A stretch of DNA of 34,213 nucleotides from Hofstenia miamia (taxonomy: Eukaryota > Xenacoelomorpha > Acoela). The translations under genes and the position numbers were made by a program. The DNA lies in the NCBI GenBank assembly GCA_004352715.1, contig SCFE01000092.1:12770-46982 (forward strand), in the 5' to 3' direction. Of the stretch, positions 1-10,143 are shown in pieces. Under the pieces are notes generated by a model. The model was given only the letters and a program-made list of their open reading frames with translations, was not told the DNA's origin and did no database searches. Positions within the stretch are counted from its first letter, which is position 1; each line of letters opens with the position of its first letter.

Positions 1-12
1 TATATATATATA
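1..12. repeat. (TA)n microsatellite at window edge
   Basis: Pure alternating TA at the left edge. The same repeat borders most N gaps in this window. Confidence 0.9.
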
Positions 13-61
13 TGTAATCTAAAGAATAGTTCCCCTCCTCAGAAAAAAAGCTGGGTGCGCC

Positions 62-283
62 CCTGCTTATAATTCAATTAAATTCCCGGGATTTGCGCAT
101 AAACAGAATTCAAGATCTAAAATTTTTACATGTGTTAAGTATAAGAAAAAAGTTTTGAAGAAATCTTTCATTAATGTCGCAATTCGAACCTGGAATTCGC
201 TACCTAAAGAAATTAAAAGCATTGTAAAATTGAAACCTTTTAAAAAACGTTTAAAATCTTCCTTAAGCAAACATATATTTTAG
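62..283 (+). pseudogene. 3' end of a non-LTR retrotransposon ORF2 (LINE)
   Basis: The plus-strand frame ending at TAG 281-283 encodes the typical C-terminal tail of a LINE reverse-transcriptase polyprotein: a basic stretch, then an IRTWNSLPKEIKS motif, then FKKRLKSSL just before the stop. The R-x-WNSLP-x-I motif followed by FK-x-x-L is a hallmark of the C-terminus in CR1/Jockey/L2-type elements. Only about the last 73 codons are present; the body of the element would lie left of the window. Bases 284-540 downstream are AT-rich and are probably its 3' UTR or host DNA. The open frame on the opposite strand is a shadow of this. Confidence 0.75.
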
Positions 284-550
284 GTACATCATGGTTAGGA
301 TTTAAATTTTACAACAATGACTATACGATAACTCGTCATTAAAATAGCAATATAAAGTAATTCATCCATAGCCTGTAAGAATTGTTACTTTTTGTAATGT
401 TTGTTGATTTGTAGATTGGTTAATTTTTTGTAATTTATGACGCTATTCAGATAAATTATCAGTTATTGAATTGTAAACATTTATCTGAATATAGAATCTC
501 TTATCTTCTCTTATCGTAGTTATATTTTATGTTTTCTCCGTTGTAGCTGC

Positions 551-910
551 CTAGATTTTTAAAGACTTTATTAAATATTGTACAATGTCCTTAGTATTAA
601 AACATATTTCGCCATTATAATGAATTTCTTTTACAGAAGTAAGGCCTTTGTTTTTCTTGTTAAGCAATGAATTAATAAATATCCATTTTGACCTTTGAAT
701 ATCAATTTTTTATATTTTGATTTATAATATTGGTTGTTGTAGTAGTCTTTAATTTTTATGTTGCATAGGTTGTGAGCCTTTTGTAGTGATCAAAATTCTC
801 AGAGGATTTTTCATTAATAATTAATTTTCTGTTTAATAAAAGTTAAGCAATGTGTATCAATCCGTGGTTTGCTCTTAATAGTTTTCATAATTGGATTTTC
901 GTTTTTAAAA
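551..910 (-). pseudogene. LINE ORF2 fragment (endonuclease-RT linker), degenerate
   Basis: On the minus strand, several frames carry consecutive pieces of the linker between the endonuclease and reverse transcriptase of a LINE. Around 908-840 there is a KSKPRIDTHC..FIKQK segment (compare PWIT..L..SIKxK of the family). Around 840-760 there is INEKSSENFDHYKRLTTY. From about 690 to TAG at 551-553 there is SKWIFINSLLNKKNKGLTS followed by a short tail. At least three frameshifts or stops interrupt it. It lies opposite to the fragment at 62-283, so the two are probably separate insertions. Open frames on the plus strand at 850-1177 are antisense to it or chance. Confidence 0.6.
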
Positions 911-2640
911 TTGATTTTCTGGGCAATATTTTTCAAGATGATAAATTAGTATATTTGAAAACCTATGGAAAATCTCATTGGGAGTTAAACCATTATGAAC
1001 TGTCGCCCAATTCTCAATTTAAGCTATTCGTTTAGTAACTGTATACATTTCGTCATTTGTCTCTTATTTTTAACCATATTTTACGTGAACTTAGAAGACG
1101 AGTTGAATCACGGCATAGAGTTACGACACAATGATCTGAATGAGGAGATTCTGAGCAAATTTATTTATAATTTATAATTTAATAATCAAGGTTTCACTTT
1201 GTGGATCACATCTTGATGGGGGTTTTAGTGTTAACCATTTTCAAGTTAAAAGTCGATAACAAGTGAAAAGCTTTTTTATCGTGCACTAGGATTGAGATGA
1301 GATCTAAAGTTACATCACCTCAAATTTTAAACAAATAGCATTACAGGTAGTTTGAAAACATAGAATCGATTGCTGCTCCTAATAATTAAAATTTTCTAAC
1401 TACGTGCAATAGCAATATTTTTGAAGTAAATAGAAAAGAGTCAAAGCAATAATTTGCCAAAAAGTTACAATTTTAGAACTACAAACTAAATATACAAGCA
1501 TAATATATAATAATAAATGTGTGTGTCTATGTATGTTGTGAGCTCAGTTTAAGAAACCGGTAAATGTGCTTAGCACATTTTGTCGGTGTAAAAGCGCAAT
1601 TTTTTTTCTAAATTTATTGGAATGTTTTTCTATTCTAGTCTCAATTGTTCCAAATATTAGAAGCTGCTCGACGGAAAAGACATTGATTCTCGGCCACATT
1701 TATATTTATATAAAATTGCCGCTGCAGGAAATTATATTTGATTGAGCGAGGACAATATACTTTCGTCTATTCAGTAACATGATCATGCTTACAGCAAAAT
1801 TTAATGCTTTTAATGACCAAATAGCGGATTTTTGAATTAAAATTAATAAATAAAAATGAACAATAATGTCATTGCGATAAACAAAATGCATGCAATAGCT
1901 GAACGTGATTTGTTTTAAATTTCTAAGCTTTGTTTTTTCTTTTACAGAATTGGGGTAAAATATAATGAATTGCGTTTTTTCAATATTAATTTTTTTGATT
2001 GGATGTGAAATAGCTAAAAGGATTTTCTATATCACTTTAAATTTTCCTTGACCCTAAATGCCTCACAGAAATTTTGAAGCAGAAAATATATTTCACTATA
2101 TTTCACATGTTTCATAATGTAATTTACATATTACAAATAAAATTGGTCATAGTACTGTGCCTTGACGCTCGATCGATTGCAATATATTCAGATTTCAACA
2201 TTATTCATTAATACACGTTATTTTCTGTTTTCTAAAAACTCATAAGCAATCCTTAAAAAATATTTTCAAAAATTTTTACATTCTGCAAACGAGATATGGA
2301 ATGACTTAATTAAACAACATAAGAATGAAATTAATACATATTTGATTCTTGCTCATTGATCAATCAGCTGCACAACTTTCGCTAAAATTGACATGAAAAA
2401 GCAATAGCCTAATATATATATATTCATTTGAATTTTTAAGTTCGGGCTAACTGTTTTTGACGCGGTTAGTGTAGTTATTTCCAAATCAGGTGAAGCACAC
2501 TTCATCTTACAACTAAAATATAAATTGACAATGGCAAATAATCATATGTAAGTGTTTTAAAAAATATGAACATAATACATATCAGTGAATTTTATCATAA
2601 TTTTTTATAAAAAATACAAATAAATGTTTCATAAAAAAAA
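911..2640. other. AT-rich non-coding stretch
   Basis: No gene recognised on either strand. It contains a perfect hairpin at 1562-1580 and a short TA run near 2413. The last part, just left of 2641, is the 3' flank of MRPL15; I see no clear AATAAA on the minus strand within about 100 nt of its stop. Confidence 0.6.
1562..1580. other. Perfect hairpin, 8-bp stem with 3-nt loop
   Basis: AAATGTGC, loop TTA, GCACATTT. CCGG upstream and CGG downstream could extend the stem past a bulge. No function is assignable; it does not match the histone 3' stem-loop. Confidence 0.6.
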
Positions 2641-5371
2641 TTAATTTTGTGATTGATACAAATCTAATATTTTTTGTGTTCTAGGTTTTAATATGGCTTT
2701 ATCCTTCATACTGACAATCCATCCTGGCTGTAAACCGTTAAAAACCAGTCTTATAGGTTTTGTGAATGTTGCTAAGTGTGGTGGGAGTTTGCATTTGTAG
2801 CTGTAATTGTATTTTTTTGCTAGTTCTTTGCGAGCGACCTCAACTTCTTTGGTATCAGCCAAATAACCTCTTTGATAGGGATCAGTGTACCGCGTTATTA
2901 AATCTTTTGGCGGCAGTAGTCGCGTGGGTATCGGTTTGCTTTGAGAGAAAAATTTTGAGGGATTCTAAAATTACATGTATAATACAAACACTTAAAATTA
3001 CTTACAACCAGATGATTCGGTTAAAAAACTTACTCTACATTGCATATTTGTACATGCTAAAGAATTGAATTTGAAAAAATATTCAAGTGCTAATTTAGAA
3101 CTCAGGACATAATCCACTTAATACGTCCAACTTTATTGACTAACCAAATGCAAATTTGGCCCAATAAACGCAAACCTCAATGATTTCCACCATCCAATCG
3201 CAAATAAAAATGAGCCGTTGCCGCAGGTCAAATTGACTGGCCAAGCCAACTTGGAGTTCCAGTCAGAAAATGTTTATAAATCTTTTGAACTAAATACTCA
3301 TTACTAAAAGAAGAATCAGCTGCTCTTCACTAAATTTCAATGTGACAACCGAGAATGCCAACGTATTGTTTGACATTGCCCAAAAACCTCTTACAATATT
3401 TTAGTTATCAATCAAAATGCATTAGCATGCTTGAAATTTCCTTTAAAATCAATTCAGCAAAATAGATTCTAATTGCATTTTATATCATATTGTTTTTATT
3501 CGACTTGTAACTGGAGAGATTATACCGATACATGACTGTGACTATGAATGCATATGCGTAATAAGATTAATTGAAACTTATAAAAGAAATAAATATATAG
3601 GAGGGGGCAATATACTCAATAAAAGTTTAATTTTTAAACGCATGTATCATGATGATCTTTTCCAATCACCATCAAGTTTTTAGATAGAATGACCTAAACA
3701 TCCCAATTTGCAAATTGTCTATTTCATAATTCAAAATGCCTATCTCATTTAGTTTGAATCAGCAAAAGCATATTGGAAATTAATACACGCATTATACTAT
3801 CTGAATATATCTTAAAGTAAGTTCTAAGCACCAATTAAACAGGATTTCGTTATCGAACAAGTGGGCGTAATTAGACAGTTTTTGTGTCTCCTGTAAAATA
3901 AATAAATTTGAGGTAGGCATTTTGCTGATGATTGACGATATATACCCAATATTACTACAAAAATATAGGTAAAATCTGCAATAGGTGGTTTTTAGCCTAC
4001 CTCATTGTTATATGTATATTTAATTACACATTAGTGTAATAAATATGCATTTTTTGTAAGTAAGAATTATTTCTAAGAAATATCAAACTTGAAAACAAAT
4101 TTTCAAACTTTCAAATTTCAAATCAAACTTTAAATTTAATAATATTCAAATTTTCAAATCAAAGTTTGAAAGGTATTCAAATTTCAAACTTTATTTTCAA
4201 CAAACTTTAAAAGCCCTGGTACATATACTTGTTCATGTTTTTGAAAACCATATTTGATATCGATTCTTTTGTACAGACTGCTGAATTTCTGAAGTGACAT
4301 TCAAAAATGTAATTTTGGTGCTTTTTACAAAAGATTAATAGCAGTTTATGAATTCATGCAAAGACTTCAACACTCTTGTCCACTCTTGGTTTTAAAGTTA
4401 ACCATATCCCCACAAAGGATCACGATCATTATCAGATATAACTGCAGTATATTTCCAAAAAAAACTTTCAAAATTCAATACGATCGACAAAATAGACAAG
4501 TAGTTGTATTTTTTTAAAACGACCTCCCTCAAAATGGATATAAAAGACTCGCTAAATGATAATAAATTTAAGAGCACGTTTACTTTTCATTTATTTTTGA
4601 ACTCTTAGTTGATTTAGCATGATCATCAATGCAAACTTGAAATAAGCGGTGATTTCTAGAAAGAGATTATTAATATTATTAATAGTAGGAATAACGATTT
4701 TTCAATTTCACTTAAAAAATAACCATACAAAAATGAAATACCTTTAAACATGAAACACTAGCTAAATCATAGAAAGCCTGAGTGAGTATACCGCCGGCTC
4801 TTTCAACAGCTGCTATAACTTTATCAGACACAGTCCATTGAACTTCCAACCAAATTGGAATTTGTAAATTGTCCCAACCATCATCGATGAGTTGAACTCC
4901 CCAATGTCCAGCATTATCCGATATCCGTATTGCTCCACTTGCACAAAGAACTCCAAGATCTAAAGGTCTTGAAGCATCTAACCTACCCATATCAATAAGA
5001 TATTGAATGCGATGGAGACTCAAGGGTGGATATTGCCTTCTCGATGATTCGTCTCTATAGTATGGGTATTTTGGAACACGAAGAACTAAAGGGGTCCATT
5101 CTCCAGGTTCAAATCTAGAGATATATTATCAATATGTAGTCGAAGTAAAATAATGACTATGGATGTGGCTCTATATTATAATAGATAATTACCCAATGGG
5201 AGCAGGGCTCATTCGAGCATCCAAACCCCTGTGGCCAAAACCCCGTTTCCGTCCTCCATGTTGACCGCGGCGATTGCGTTGATTACGCCGAGCAAATGGA
5301 AAACTGGTTAAGTTGTTTAGGCCGACTCGGGGAAGAGAGCGTAGGTATTGTAAAGCAGCTTTGCGATGCAT
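2641..5371 (-). CDS. MRPL15: Mitochondrial large ribosomal subunit protein L15 (uL15m), three exons
   Basis: Structural protein of the mitochondrial 39S ribosomal subunit. Coding exons on the minus strand are 5371-5193, 5114-4742 and 2964-2641; the introns (78 nt and 1777 nt) start with GT and end with AG, and the phases join exactly. The product is 291 residues, close to the roughly 296 of human MRPL15. Exon 1 carries the mitochondrial-type N-terminus (MHRKAALQYLRSLPRVGLNN) and the conserved basic GQHGGRKRGFGHRG segment of L15. Exon 2 continues through RRQYPPLSLHRIQYLIDMGR and the EVQ...AAVERAGG...FYD block. Exon 3 has PIPTRLLPPKDL, YTDPYQRGYLAD and the C-terminal GLQPGWIVSMKDKAILKP, all typical of metazoan MRPL15. 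The ATG lies 3 nt after a strong AG acceptor, 102 nt downstream of the ABHD3 stop, suggesting co-transcription. The TAA is at 2643-2641. No defect seen. Confidence 0.95.
2965..4741 (-). other. MRPL15 intron 2 with TTTCAAA-rich low-complexity tract
   Basis: 1777-nt intron with donor GTATTT and acceptor TTTTAG. It contains no recognisable nested gene. Around 4083-4212 the plus strand is an irregular repeat of TTTCAAA/CAAACTT words, a degenerate simple repeat able to fold on itself. Confidence 0.8.
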
Positions 5372-5473
5372 TAACTAAAATAAAATACAAAAAGATGAAT
5401 AAAAAAGAAAACTATGACAATCTAATTGAATTTCATAACAATGTATAAATACATAAAAATATATAAATTTTGC
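5372..5473 (-). promoter_or_regulatory. ABHD3-MRPL15 intercistronic region with splice acceptor at the MRPL15 ATG
   Basis: Read on the minus strand, this 102-nt spacer ends in a T-rich tract and TTTTGTATTTTATTTTAG, then 3 nt, then the MRPL15 ATG. The AG is at 5376-5375. No AATAAA or ATTAAA occurs in the spacer. An acceptor with no visible partner donor, directly before an ATG and just behind another gene, is what a trans-splice site for a downstream operon gene looks like. A 5'-UTR cis-intron reaching back into the ABHD3 region is the alternative. Confidence 0.5.
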
Positions 5474-6574
5474 CTATAAAGAATATAAATGGAAGTACTC
5501 AGATATAACAGTATTAATATGCATGTTTCCAGGATGAAATGTGGTACCAAACCCAACATGTCCACCTGCTGCATAATTAGCAAGAGTAATGTTAGGATTC
5601 TTTAAAATTTCGTCAATTGGCCAAGTTTCACGTAATGTAAAAACATCATCTTCTGCATTTATAACTAAAAGAGGAGTAGTAATACAACATGTTTTAAACA
5701 TTGGTGAGCTATCAATGTAATAATCGTCCACAGATTTGTACCCGGCCATTTTGGTAATAAAGCATTTATCGAAATCCAGAATTGTCTTGCAAGCATTTAC
5801 CTGATTTTCTGAGCAATCAATTTCAGAAAATACATTTTTATGACTGTGCCACATTGCAATCAATTGCTTTACAAGGTAATGGGAGAATAACCATTTGTCT
5901 GGTAATTTTGCAAGTTGTAAACTACTAGCAATAAGATTCCAAGGCATTGAAACATTAACAACTGAAGATATTTTATTATTTATAATAGATTTGCTAAGAT
6001 AATTGAAAGTCATAATAGCACCCAGAGAAGTAGCCAAAATGTGTAATTTTCGTTTGGGATATTGACAGCTGATTGTATTGACAATAATATCTAAATCATC
6101 GGTGAAGGCAGCGTGGTGACTAAGTGGAGTTTTTACAGGTACACCAGAAACCCCTCTGAAAATGTAAACAGCACAATCAAATCCACTATCAAAGAGATGC
6201 TTAGCATATTTTACAACGTAACCTGAAGAACTATTTGCAACTAAACCAGGAACAATTATCACAATGGGAGGCTCCCATTCTAAATTAACGTGCTCCAGCC
6301 AGTCGATTGCAACAGAACCACCATCATATGTATCCAAAAATTGACGCCGATATTCAATAGTATCACTTTGACGGAAAATATTGCTAATGATTGTAAGAAA
6401 CCGCCCTTCGAAGCAATAAAAAGTCGGTCGATAAATAACTGAAAAACTAGGACAATTCTTCTTAAGTAGATCGACTGTATTTCGATTTCCACAAAGCAAA
6501 GTAGGCCGCTTACATTTTAGCTTATATTTGTAAATAAAATAGAATACTAATGTCAAAAACGTCCACAAAATCAT
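5474..6574 (-). CDS. ABHD3: ABHD1/ABHD3-family alpha/beta hydrolase, single exon
   Basis: 366-residue membrane-anchored lipase-like hydrolase. In vertebrates ABHD3 cleaves phosphatidylcholines with medium-chain or oxidised acyl groups; activity here is inferred from family. Residues 2-16 are a hydrophobic anchor. YDGGSVAIDW (83-92) matches the family's DGG-x-x-x-LDW block, and VPGLVANSSSGY (108-119) is the oxyanion-hole region. ATSLGA (181-186) is the nucleophile elbow with Ser183; Asp310 in NAEDDVF and His339 in GGHVGF complete the triad. Ser-Asp and Asp-His spacings (127, 29) agree with human ABHD3. VDDYYIDSSP (282-291) is also conserved. The elbow has Ala181 where most relatives have Gly. 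The ATG directly follows AG in ACTAATATATTTAG, so an upstream cis- or trans-spliced leader is likely. ABHD1 versus ABHD3 cannot be settled here. The lack of introns is notable, but the frame is intact, so it is not a dead retrocopy. Confidence 0.92.
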   Translation of the reverse strand: MILWTFLTLVFYFIYKYKLKCKRPTLLCGNRNTVDLLKKNCPSFSVIYRPTFYCFEGRFLTIISNIFRQSDTIEYRRQFLDTYDGGSVAIDWLEHVNLEWEPPIVIIVPGLVANSSSGYVVKYAKHLFDSGFDCAVYIFRGVSGVPVKTPLSHHAAFTDDLDIIVNTISCQYPKRKLHILATSLGAIMTFNYLSKSIINNKISSVVNVSMPWNLIASSLQLAKLPDKWLFSHYLVKQLIAMWHSHKNVFSEIDCSENQVNACKTILDFDKCFITKMAGYKSVDDYYIDSSPMFKTCCITTPLLVINAEDDVFTLRETWPIDEILKNPNITLANYAAGGHVGFGTTFHPGNMHINTVISEYFHLYSL

Positions 6575-6595
6575 CTAAATATATTAGTACTAACT
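6575..6595 (-). promoter_or_regulatory. Candidate (trans-)splice acceptor abutting the ABHD3 ATG
   Basis: Minus-strand sequence GTACTAATATATTTAG immediately precedes the ATG. ACTAAT resembles a branch-point, and the AG touches the start codon. This fits spliced-leader addition or a 5'-UTR intron; no donor was located. Confidence 0.35.
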
Positions 6596-7394
6596 TAAAT
6601 AATATTGTTACCAAAATTAAACAATTGATAAAAATTTGGAATGAATGATTTGATTAAAATTGTTATCTCAAAATCAAGCAAAAATATTACATTTTTCATA
6701 TTTGAGGAATTGTTAGCAATTTAGAATCTTTCTGAAAATGAGCTTGATTAGAAGAGTAACTGCAAAAAACTGAATCTGCGTGAATTTAATAAACACAAGT
6801 TTTCTTTGGAAATAGGGCTAATTTGACTCACGGCAACTGTTAAATCTTTAAGTTTTTACAATTGGATTTGGTTGTAGAATATCATATATGAGAATAAGAA
6901 CACAATTTATTCAAAATTTTTGACAAATATAAATTTTCTGATTTCACCATGCAAATGCCCATACATACATAATTTAACAAGAAATTGAATTGTGCAAAGA
7001 CTTTTGTCTTAGAAATGGTAGGGATTGTCTAGGTAAAGAAAGAATTTATTTAATACCATACCAAATAATTAAAAGAATATTGCAAATAGAATCTGACTTA
7101 CAGATGGAAATTATGAATAATTTTTTATTGAAAATCCTAATTTTCAGGTATTCAAATGGCCTACGGGAGCAACAACGAACTCCAACTAGATAACTTTATA
7201 TAGATAGTCTATCCAAAACCATCTACACCTTTTAAACTTCAAGTTCGCCAAATGAAAATTCAAAGCAGGATTATTAATTTTTAATGTTATATATATACAT
7301 AAGTTACTTTGAATAAGAGTATTAATCTGCGATTGTATCTCAGCAGCCTTGTGAGGTTTTCCTGATTTGTGCATATGGTACCTGATCTAAAGAA
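6596..7394. other. AT-rich intergenic stretch
   Basis: No convincing gene. Short open frames (for example 6990-7193) lack family resemblance. It should contain the promoter of the ABHD3/MRPL15 unit on the minus strand, but no clear TATA or initiator element stands out. Confidence 0.5.
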
Positions 7395-8250
7395 GGTTTT
7401 TTGACAAGTGGAGTTATATAGTGTGGATCATTATGCGAACATCGCACTTTCCTCAAAGCGCAGAAGTAGTCATAGAGAAATAATATGTGCCAGAGGAATT
7501 TATCAATTGCTTCATTGACGTCTTGAATCTGGTACAGATAATCAAAACACGGTTTGTCCATCACAAGATTGAACTTGACTACGTTCTGGTGCCTGTGGTC
7601 TCGAAAAGAACGAGGAGTTTTTGGTACTTTCAGTGGGACCTGAGGAGAGGACAGCACGGCTTTGTGATCTGTTGTCTTGCTAGGAAAAACAATAAGCACA
7701 AACCGCATTAACAAAATACACAAAACACAGAGCAGCGACAGCTCCTACACAAGAGTAGCAGAATCAAAATCGTTCAAGTCACCGCACAGGTCAATACAGA
7801 AAGGACCGTCGTTCAAATGTTCACCAACCGTAGAGATAAGATGATTGGAAATGTCCTCCTGTTTGTTGATAAGTGGCGTGTAGTAAAGGAGGCAGAGGAC
7901 AAATTTGGCTGAGCACTCGTATACTCCCACAAAATTTCAAAGTTTTCGGCGCCATTAATAACTAACTTTTTAAGGTGTATATTTCTATGCTAAAAGATGG
8001 CCACGCCCCCTCCATGTTCCTTTGCCGAATTGGAAGAGGAACGATCGTGTCTCAACAGATTAAAACCTGGTAACTGAAAATTCCGAGGATCAAAACCGGG
8101 TTGAAGCCAAGTCTCGGTCACACAACATATGATAACATCATTGGCAGCGACATCTAGTGATAAATCCATGATGGCTCTATCAGTTTTGAGGGACTGTGCA
8201 TTTAGTAGCATGATCTTGGGCAACTTTTCTAGTCATATTTGTGTCCACTC
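7395..8250 (-). pseudogene. LINE ORF2 endonuclease domain, inverted 5' part of a LINE
   Basis: Minus-strand AP-endonuclease of a non-LTR retrotransposon, broken by frameshifts. It begins near 8223 with PKIMLLNAQSL (catalytic Asn), then CVTETWLQPGF (catalytic Glu), LPGFNLLRHDR and EHGGGVAIF. After a stop and frame change come CLLYYTPLINKQEDI and CGDLNDFD (normally GDFN), from about 7900 to 7745. A third frame has SKTTDHKAVLS (normally SDH) and the post-endonuclease motif RCSHNDPHYITPLVKK at about 7450-7400. All endonuclease landmarks are present in order, but Phe of GDFN and Ser of SDH are substituted. The fragment stops soon after PLVKK. Its N-terminal end abuts the plus-strand reverse-transcriptase fragment at 8346. 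Confidence 0.85.
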
Positions 8251-8345
8251 ACCTCCGATGTGCTGGAATAGTTCAATGATATTACGAAGAAAGGAACACA
8301 TTAAAATATACAGAGCTAAAAATGAAATAATTGTCCTATTCTAGT

Positions 8346-9020
8346 TGATGAGCTTACCATGTACAAATACTTAGAAGCTATAAAATTTGATAAAATGGCT
8401 GAACCTGATATCAGTGGGCGAATGTTACTCATGTGAACTGGTTTATCCTACTTCGGAGTAGGATGCCTTTGATGCAGGCTGGTGTATCGCCTTTCTGTGC
8501 GACAGATGCTATTTGTTTGGAAAGACGAAACCCAAACATACATCCAATGGATGATATAAGGTTAATCTCATTAACAAATCAAATTTCGAAAATTAAGGGA
8601 GATATTATTCAGCAGGAAATTAAGTCTAAAACTATGCACAAGCTTGACCCTCAAAAGTTCGGCAGTAAGTAGAAAATCAACAGTTCTAGCAGTAATTGAT
8701 CTTGTTCACAATATGCTCAACAGACTTGATCATGGCAATTGTTATGTCAGAATGATATTTGATCTGAGAAGGGCGTTAATCATAAGATGCTCAAACATTA
8801 ATGACTAGAATTCGATATTAATAGACACCATTAACTGGATATTATCGTTTTTATCAAACCGCAAACAACGATTTATATTATCTGATAACACCTTTTCAGA
8901 TTGGAAGTTTATTTTTTCTGGCGTAGCTTAGTCTTTGGTTATTTATTTTGGTAATTAACAGCTTATTCGTGAACCACGATGAAAGACTAAAGTTATCCTA
9001 ACACATAGTTTTAGTTAAAT
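8346..9020 (+). pseudogene. LINE ORF2 reverse transcriptase fragment
   Basis: Plus-strand remnants of the reverse-transcriptase N-terminal half. ELTMYKYLEAIKFDKMAEPD (8349-8408) corresponds to the 'iks.KA.GPD.IP' block. It continues after a frame change with DIRLISLTNQISKIKGDII (the RPISL motif, decayed) and KLDPQKFG. Further frames give STVLAVIDLVHNMLNRLDHG, a degraded FDLRRA (normally YSKAFD), and FLSNRKQRFILSDNTFSDW followed by FSGVA (normally GVPQG). The catalytic FADD region is not reached. Stops and frameshifts are numerous. The type of reverse transcriptase matches the adjoining inverted endonuclease, so the two are probably one insertion. Confidence 0.75.
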
Positions 9021-9120
9021 CCCAAAAATGTAAAGCGTGTTAATTCGGCAAAAATGATCGCAGTGTTCTTGCAATCGGATCATTTGGTTGCAAATGATGA
9101 AAAAGTCACATCCTCTTCAC

Positions 9121-9149
9121 GGCATTATTGCAGATCAACGGACTCTGAT
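9121..9149 (+). repeat. Left terminal inverted repeat of the THAP/P element
   Basis: Pairs with 11482-11510 in inverse orientation. Preceded by the target-duplication copy at 9113-9120. Confidence 0.75.
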
Positions 9150-9416
9150 TTCTAAAAGCTGAAGTGACGTCAAATAACATGCTAAGGGTTTACGTCATCA
9201 AATATTAAAAATTCATTGTTTAGGGTTTAGGACAAGAGAGATCTATACAAAAGGCTATCCAAGCGAAACAAATGAAATAAACTTGAGGGCTGATAGGAGA
9301 GAATACATTTAGAAATTCTCTTCATGATCGCTAAGGGCGCAAATCTCGGATAGAATATCGTAACATGCATTGTGTGTAATTAAGCAGTGTTGTGCTTTTC
9401 ATCGTTTTTGTATGCA

Positions 9417-9717
9417 ATGGGAAGAAAATGCTCAGTTTACAATTGCCGAAGTGGCTATGATTCTCTTCGTTCTAAGGGTAATAAGCCATCAATTTCTATA
9501 TATAGTTTTCCTAAAGATAAAATTAGGAGAAATGAATGGATAAAATGCCTCCCCAATCGGATTAAAAATGTTACAAATACCATGGGCATTGCAGCGAGCA
9601 TTGGCCTGCAAATGTAAAGTTATTTAAAAGTGGCGGTCGCTACACCTCCACCTAAGATGCGATCAACTTTGAAGGTTTTGGTCGAATCTAGGCGTATAGA
9701 ATTTGATGGACTAGACG
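9417..9717 (+). pseudogene. THAP-domain N-terminus of a P-like transposase
   Basis: Starts at ATG 9417 with MGRKCSVYNCRSGY, the first zinc pair (C-x4-C) of a C2CH THAP finger placed at the very N-terminus as the family requires. SIYSFPKDKIRRNEWIKCLP supplies the conserved FP and W. The second zinc pair is separated from it by a one-base deletion at about 9590; in the shifted frame CSEH and WP follow, then KLFKSGGRYT. Reading continues to about 9717, where GGTAAAT could be a splice donor. THAP domains bind DNA and in P elements recognise sites near the transposon ends. Confidence 0.8.
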
Positions 9718-10143
9718 GTAAATTTGAATTTGTGACTAATTATTCTCTATAATATATTGTATAAATTTAAATGTTGGCTTTAATTTTACCTGTATGCAAA
9801 ATTTCAAGTTCTGAGGAACTTTCAGCAAAATTTAAATTGTAAATCAGTAATTAGCAAAAGCATTTGGTAATTATTATGATTTATTTTTTTCACATCTTCT
9901 AAATGTAAAATACTTCTCTAAGACATTTTATTTGCATAAAATATTTAACTAGCACCAGCATCGAAGAAAATGAAACATATCAGTACATACAATTTTTTAA
10001 GTAAACAACACCAGGAATTGCAGTTTTTTTGCAAGGTGATTCTTCAAATATCAAAACTGCAAAATAGTCACACTTAAACAAACTATGAAAGTGGAAGAAA
10101 CTAACAGCCTCTTCAGTCAAATCCAAGCAATATAGAAAACCAA

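Noticed and set aside
62-910. Twin-priming explanation for the opposed LINE fragments at the left edge
   Set aside because: The order is wrong: the sense 3' end lies left of the opposite-strand 5' part, so two insertions are more likely.
850-1177. Two plus-strand open frames
   Set aside because: Partly antisense to recognisable LINE linker sequence; no family resemblance.
6280-6492. 70-codon minus-strand frame inside the hydrolase
   Set aside because: Alternative-frame shadow of ABHD3.
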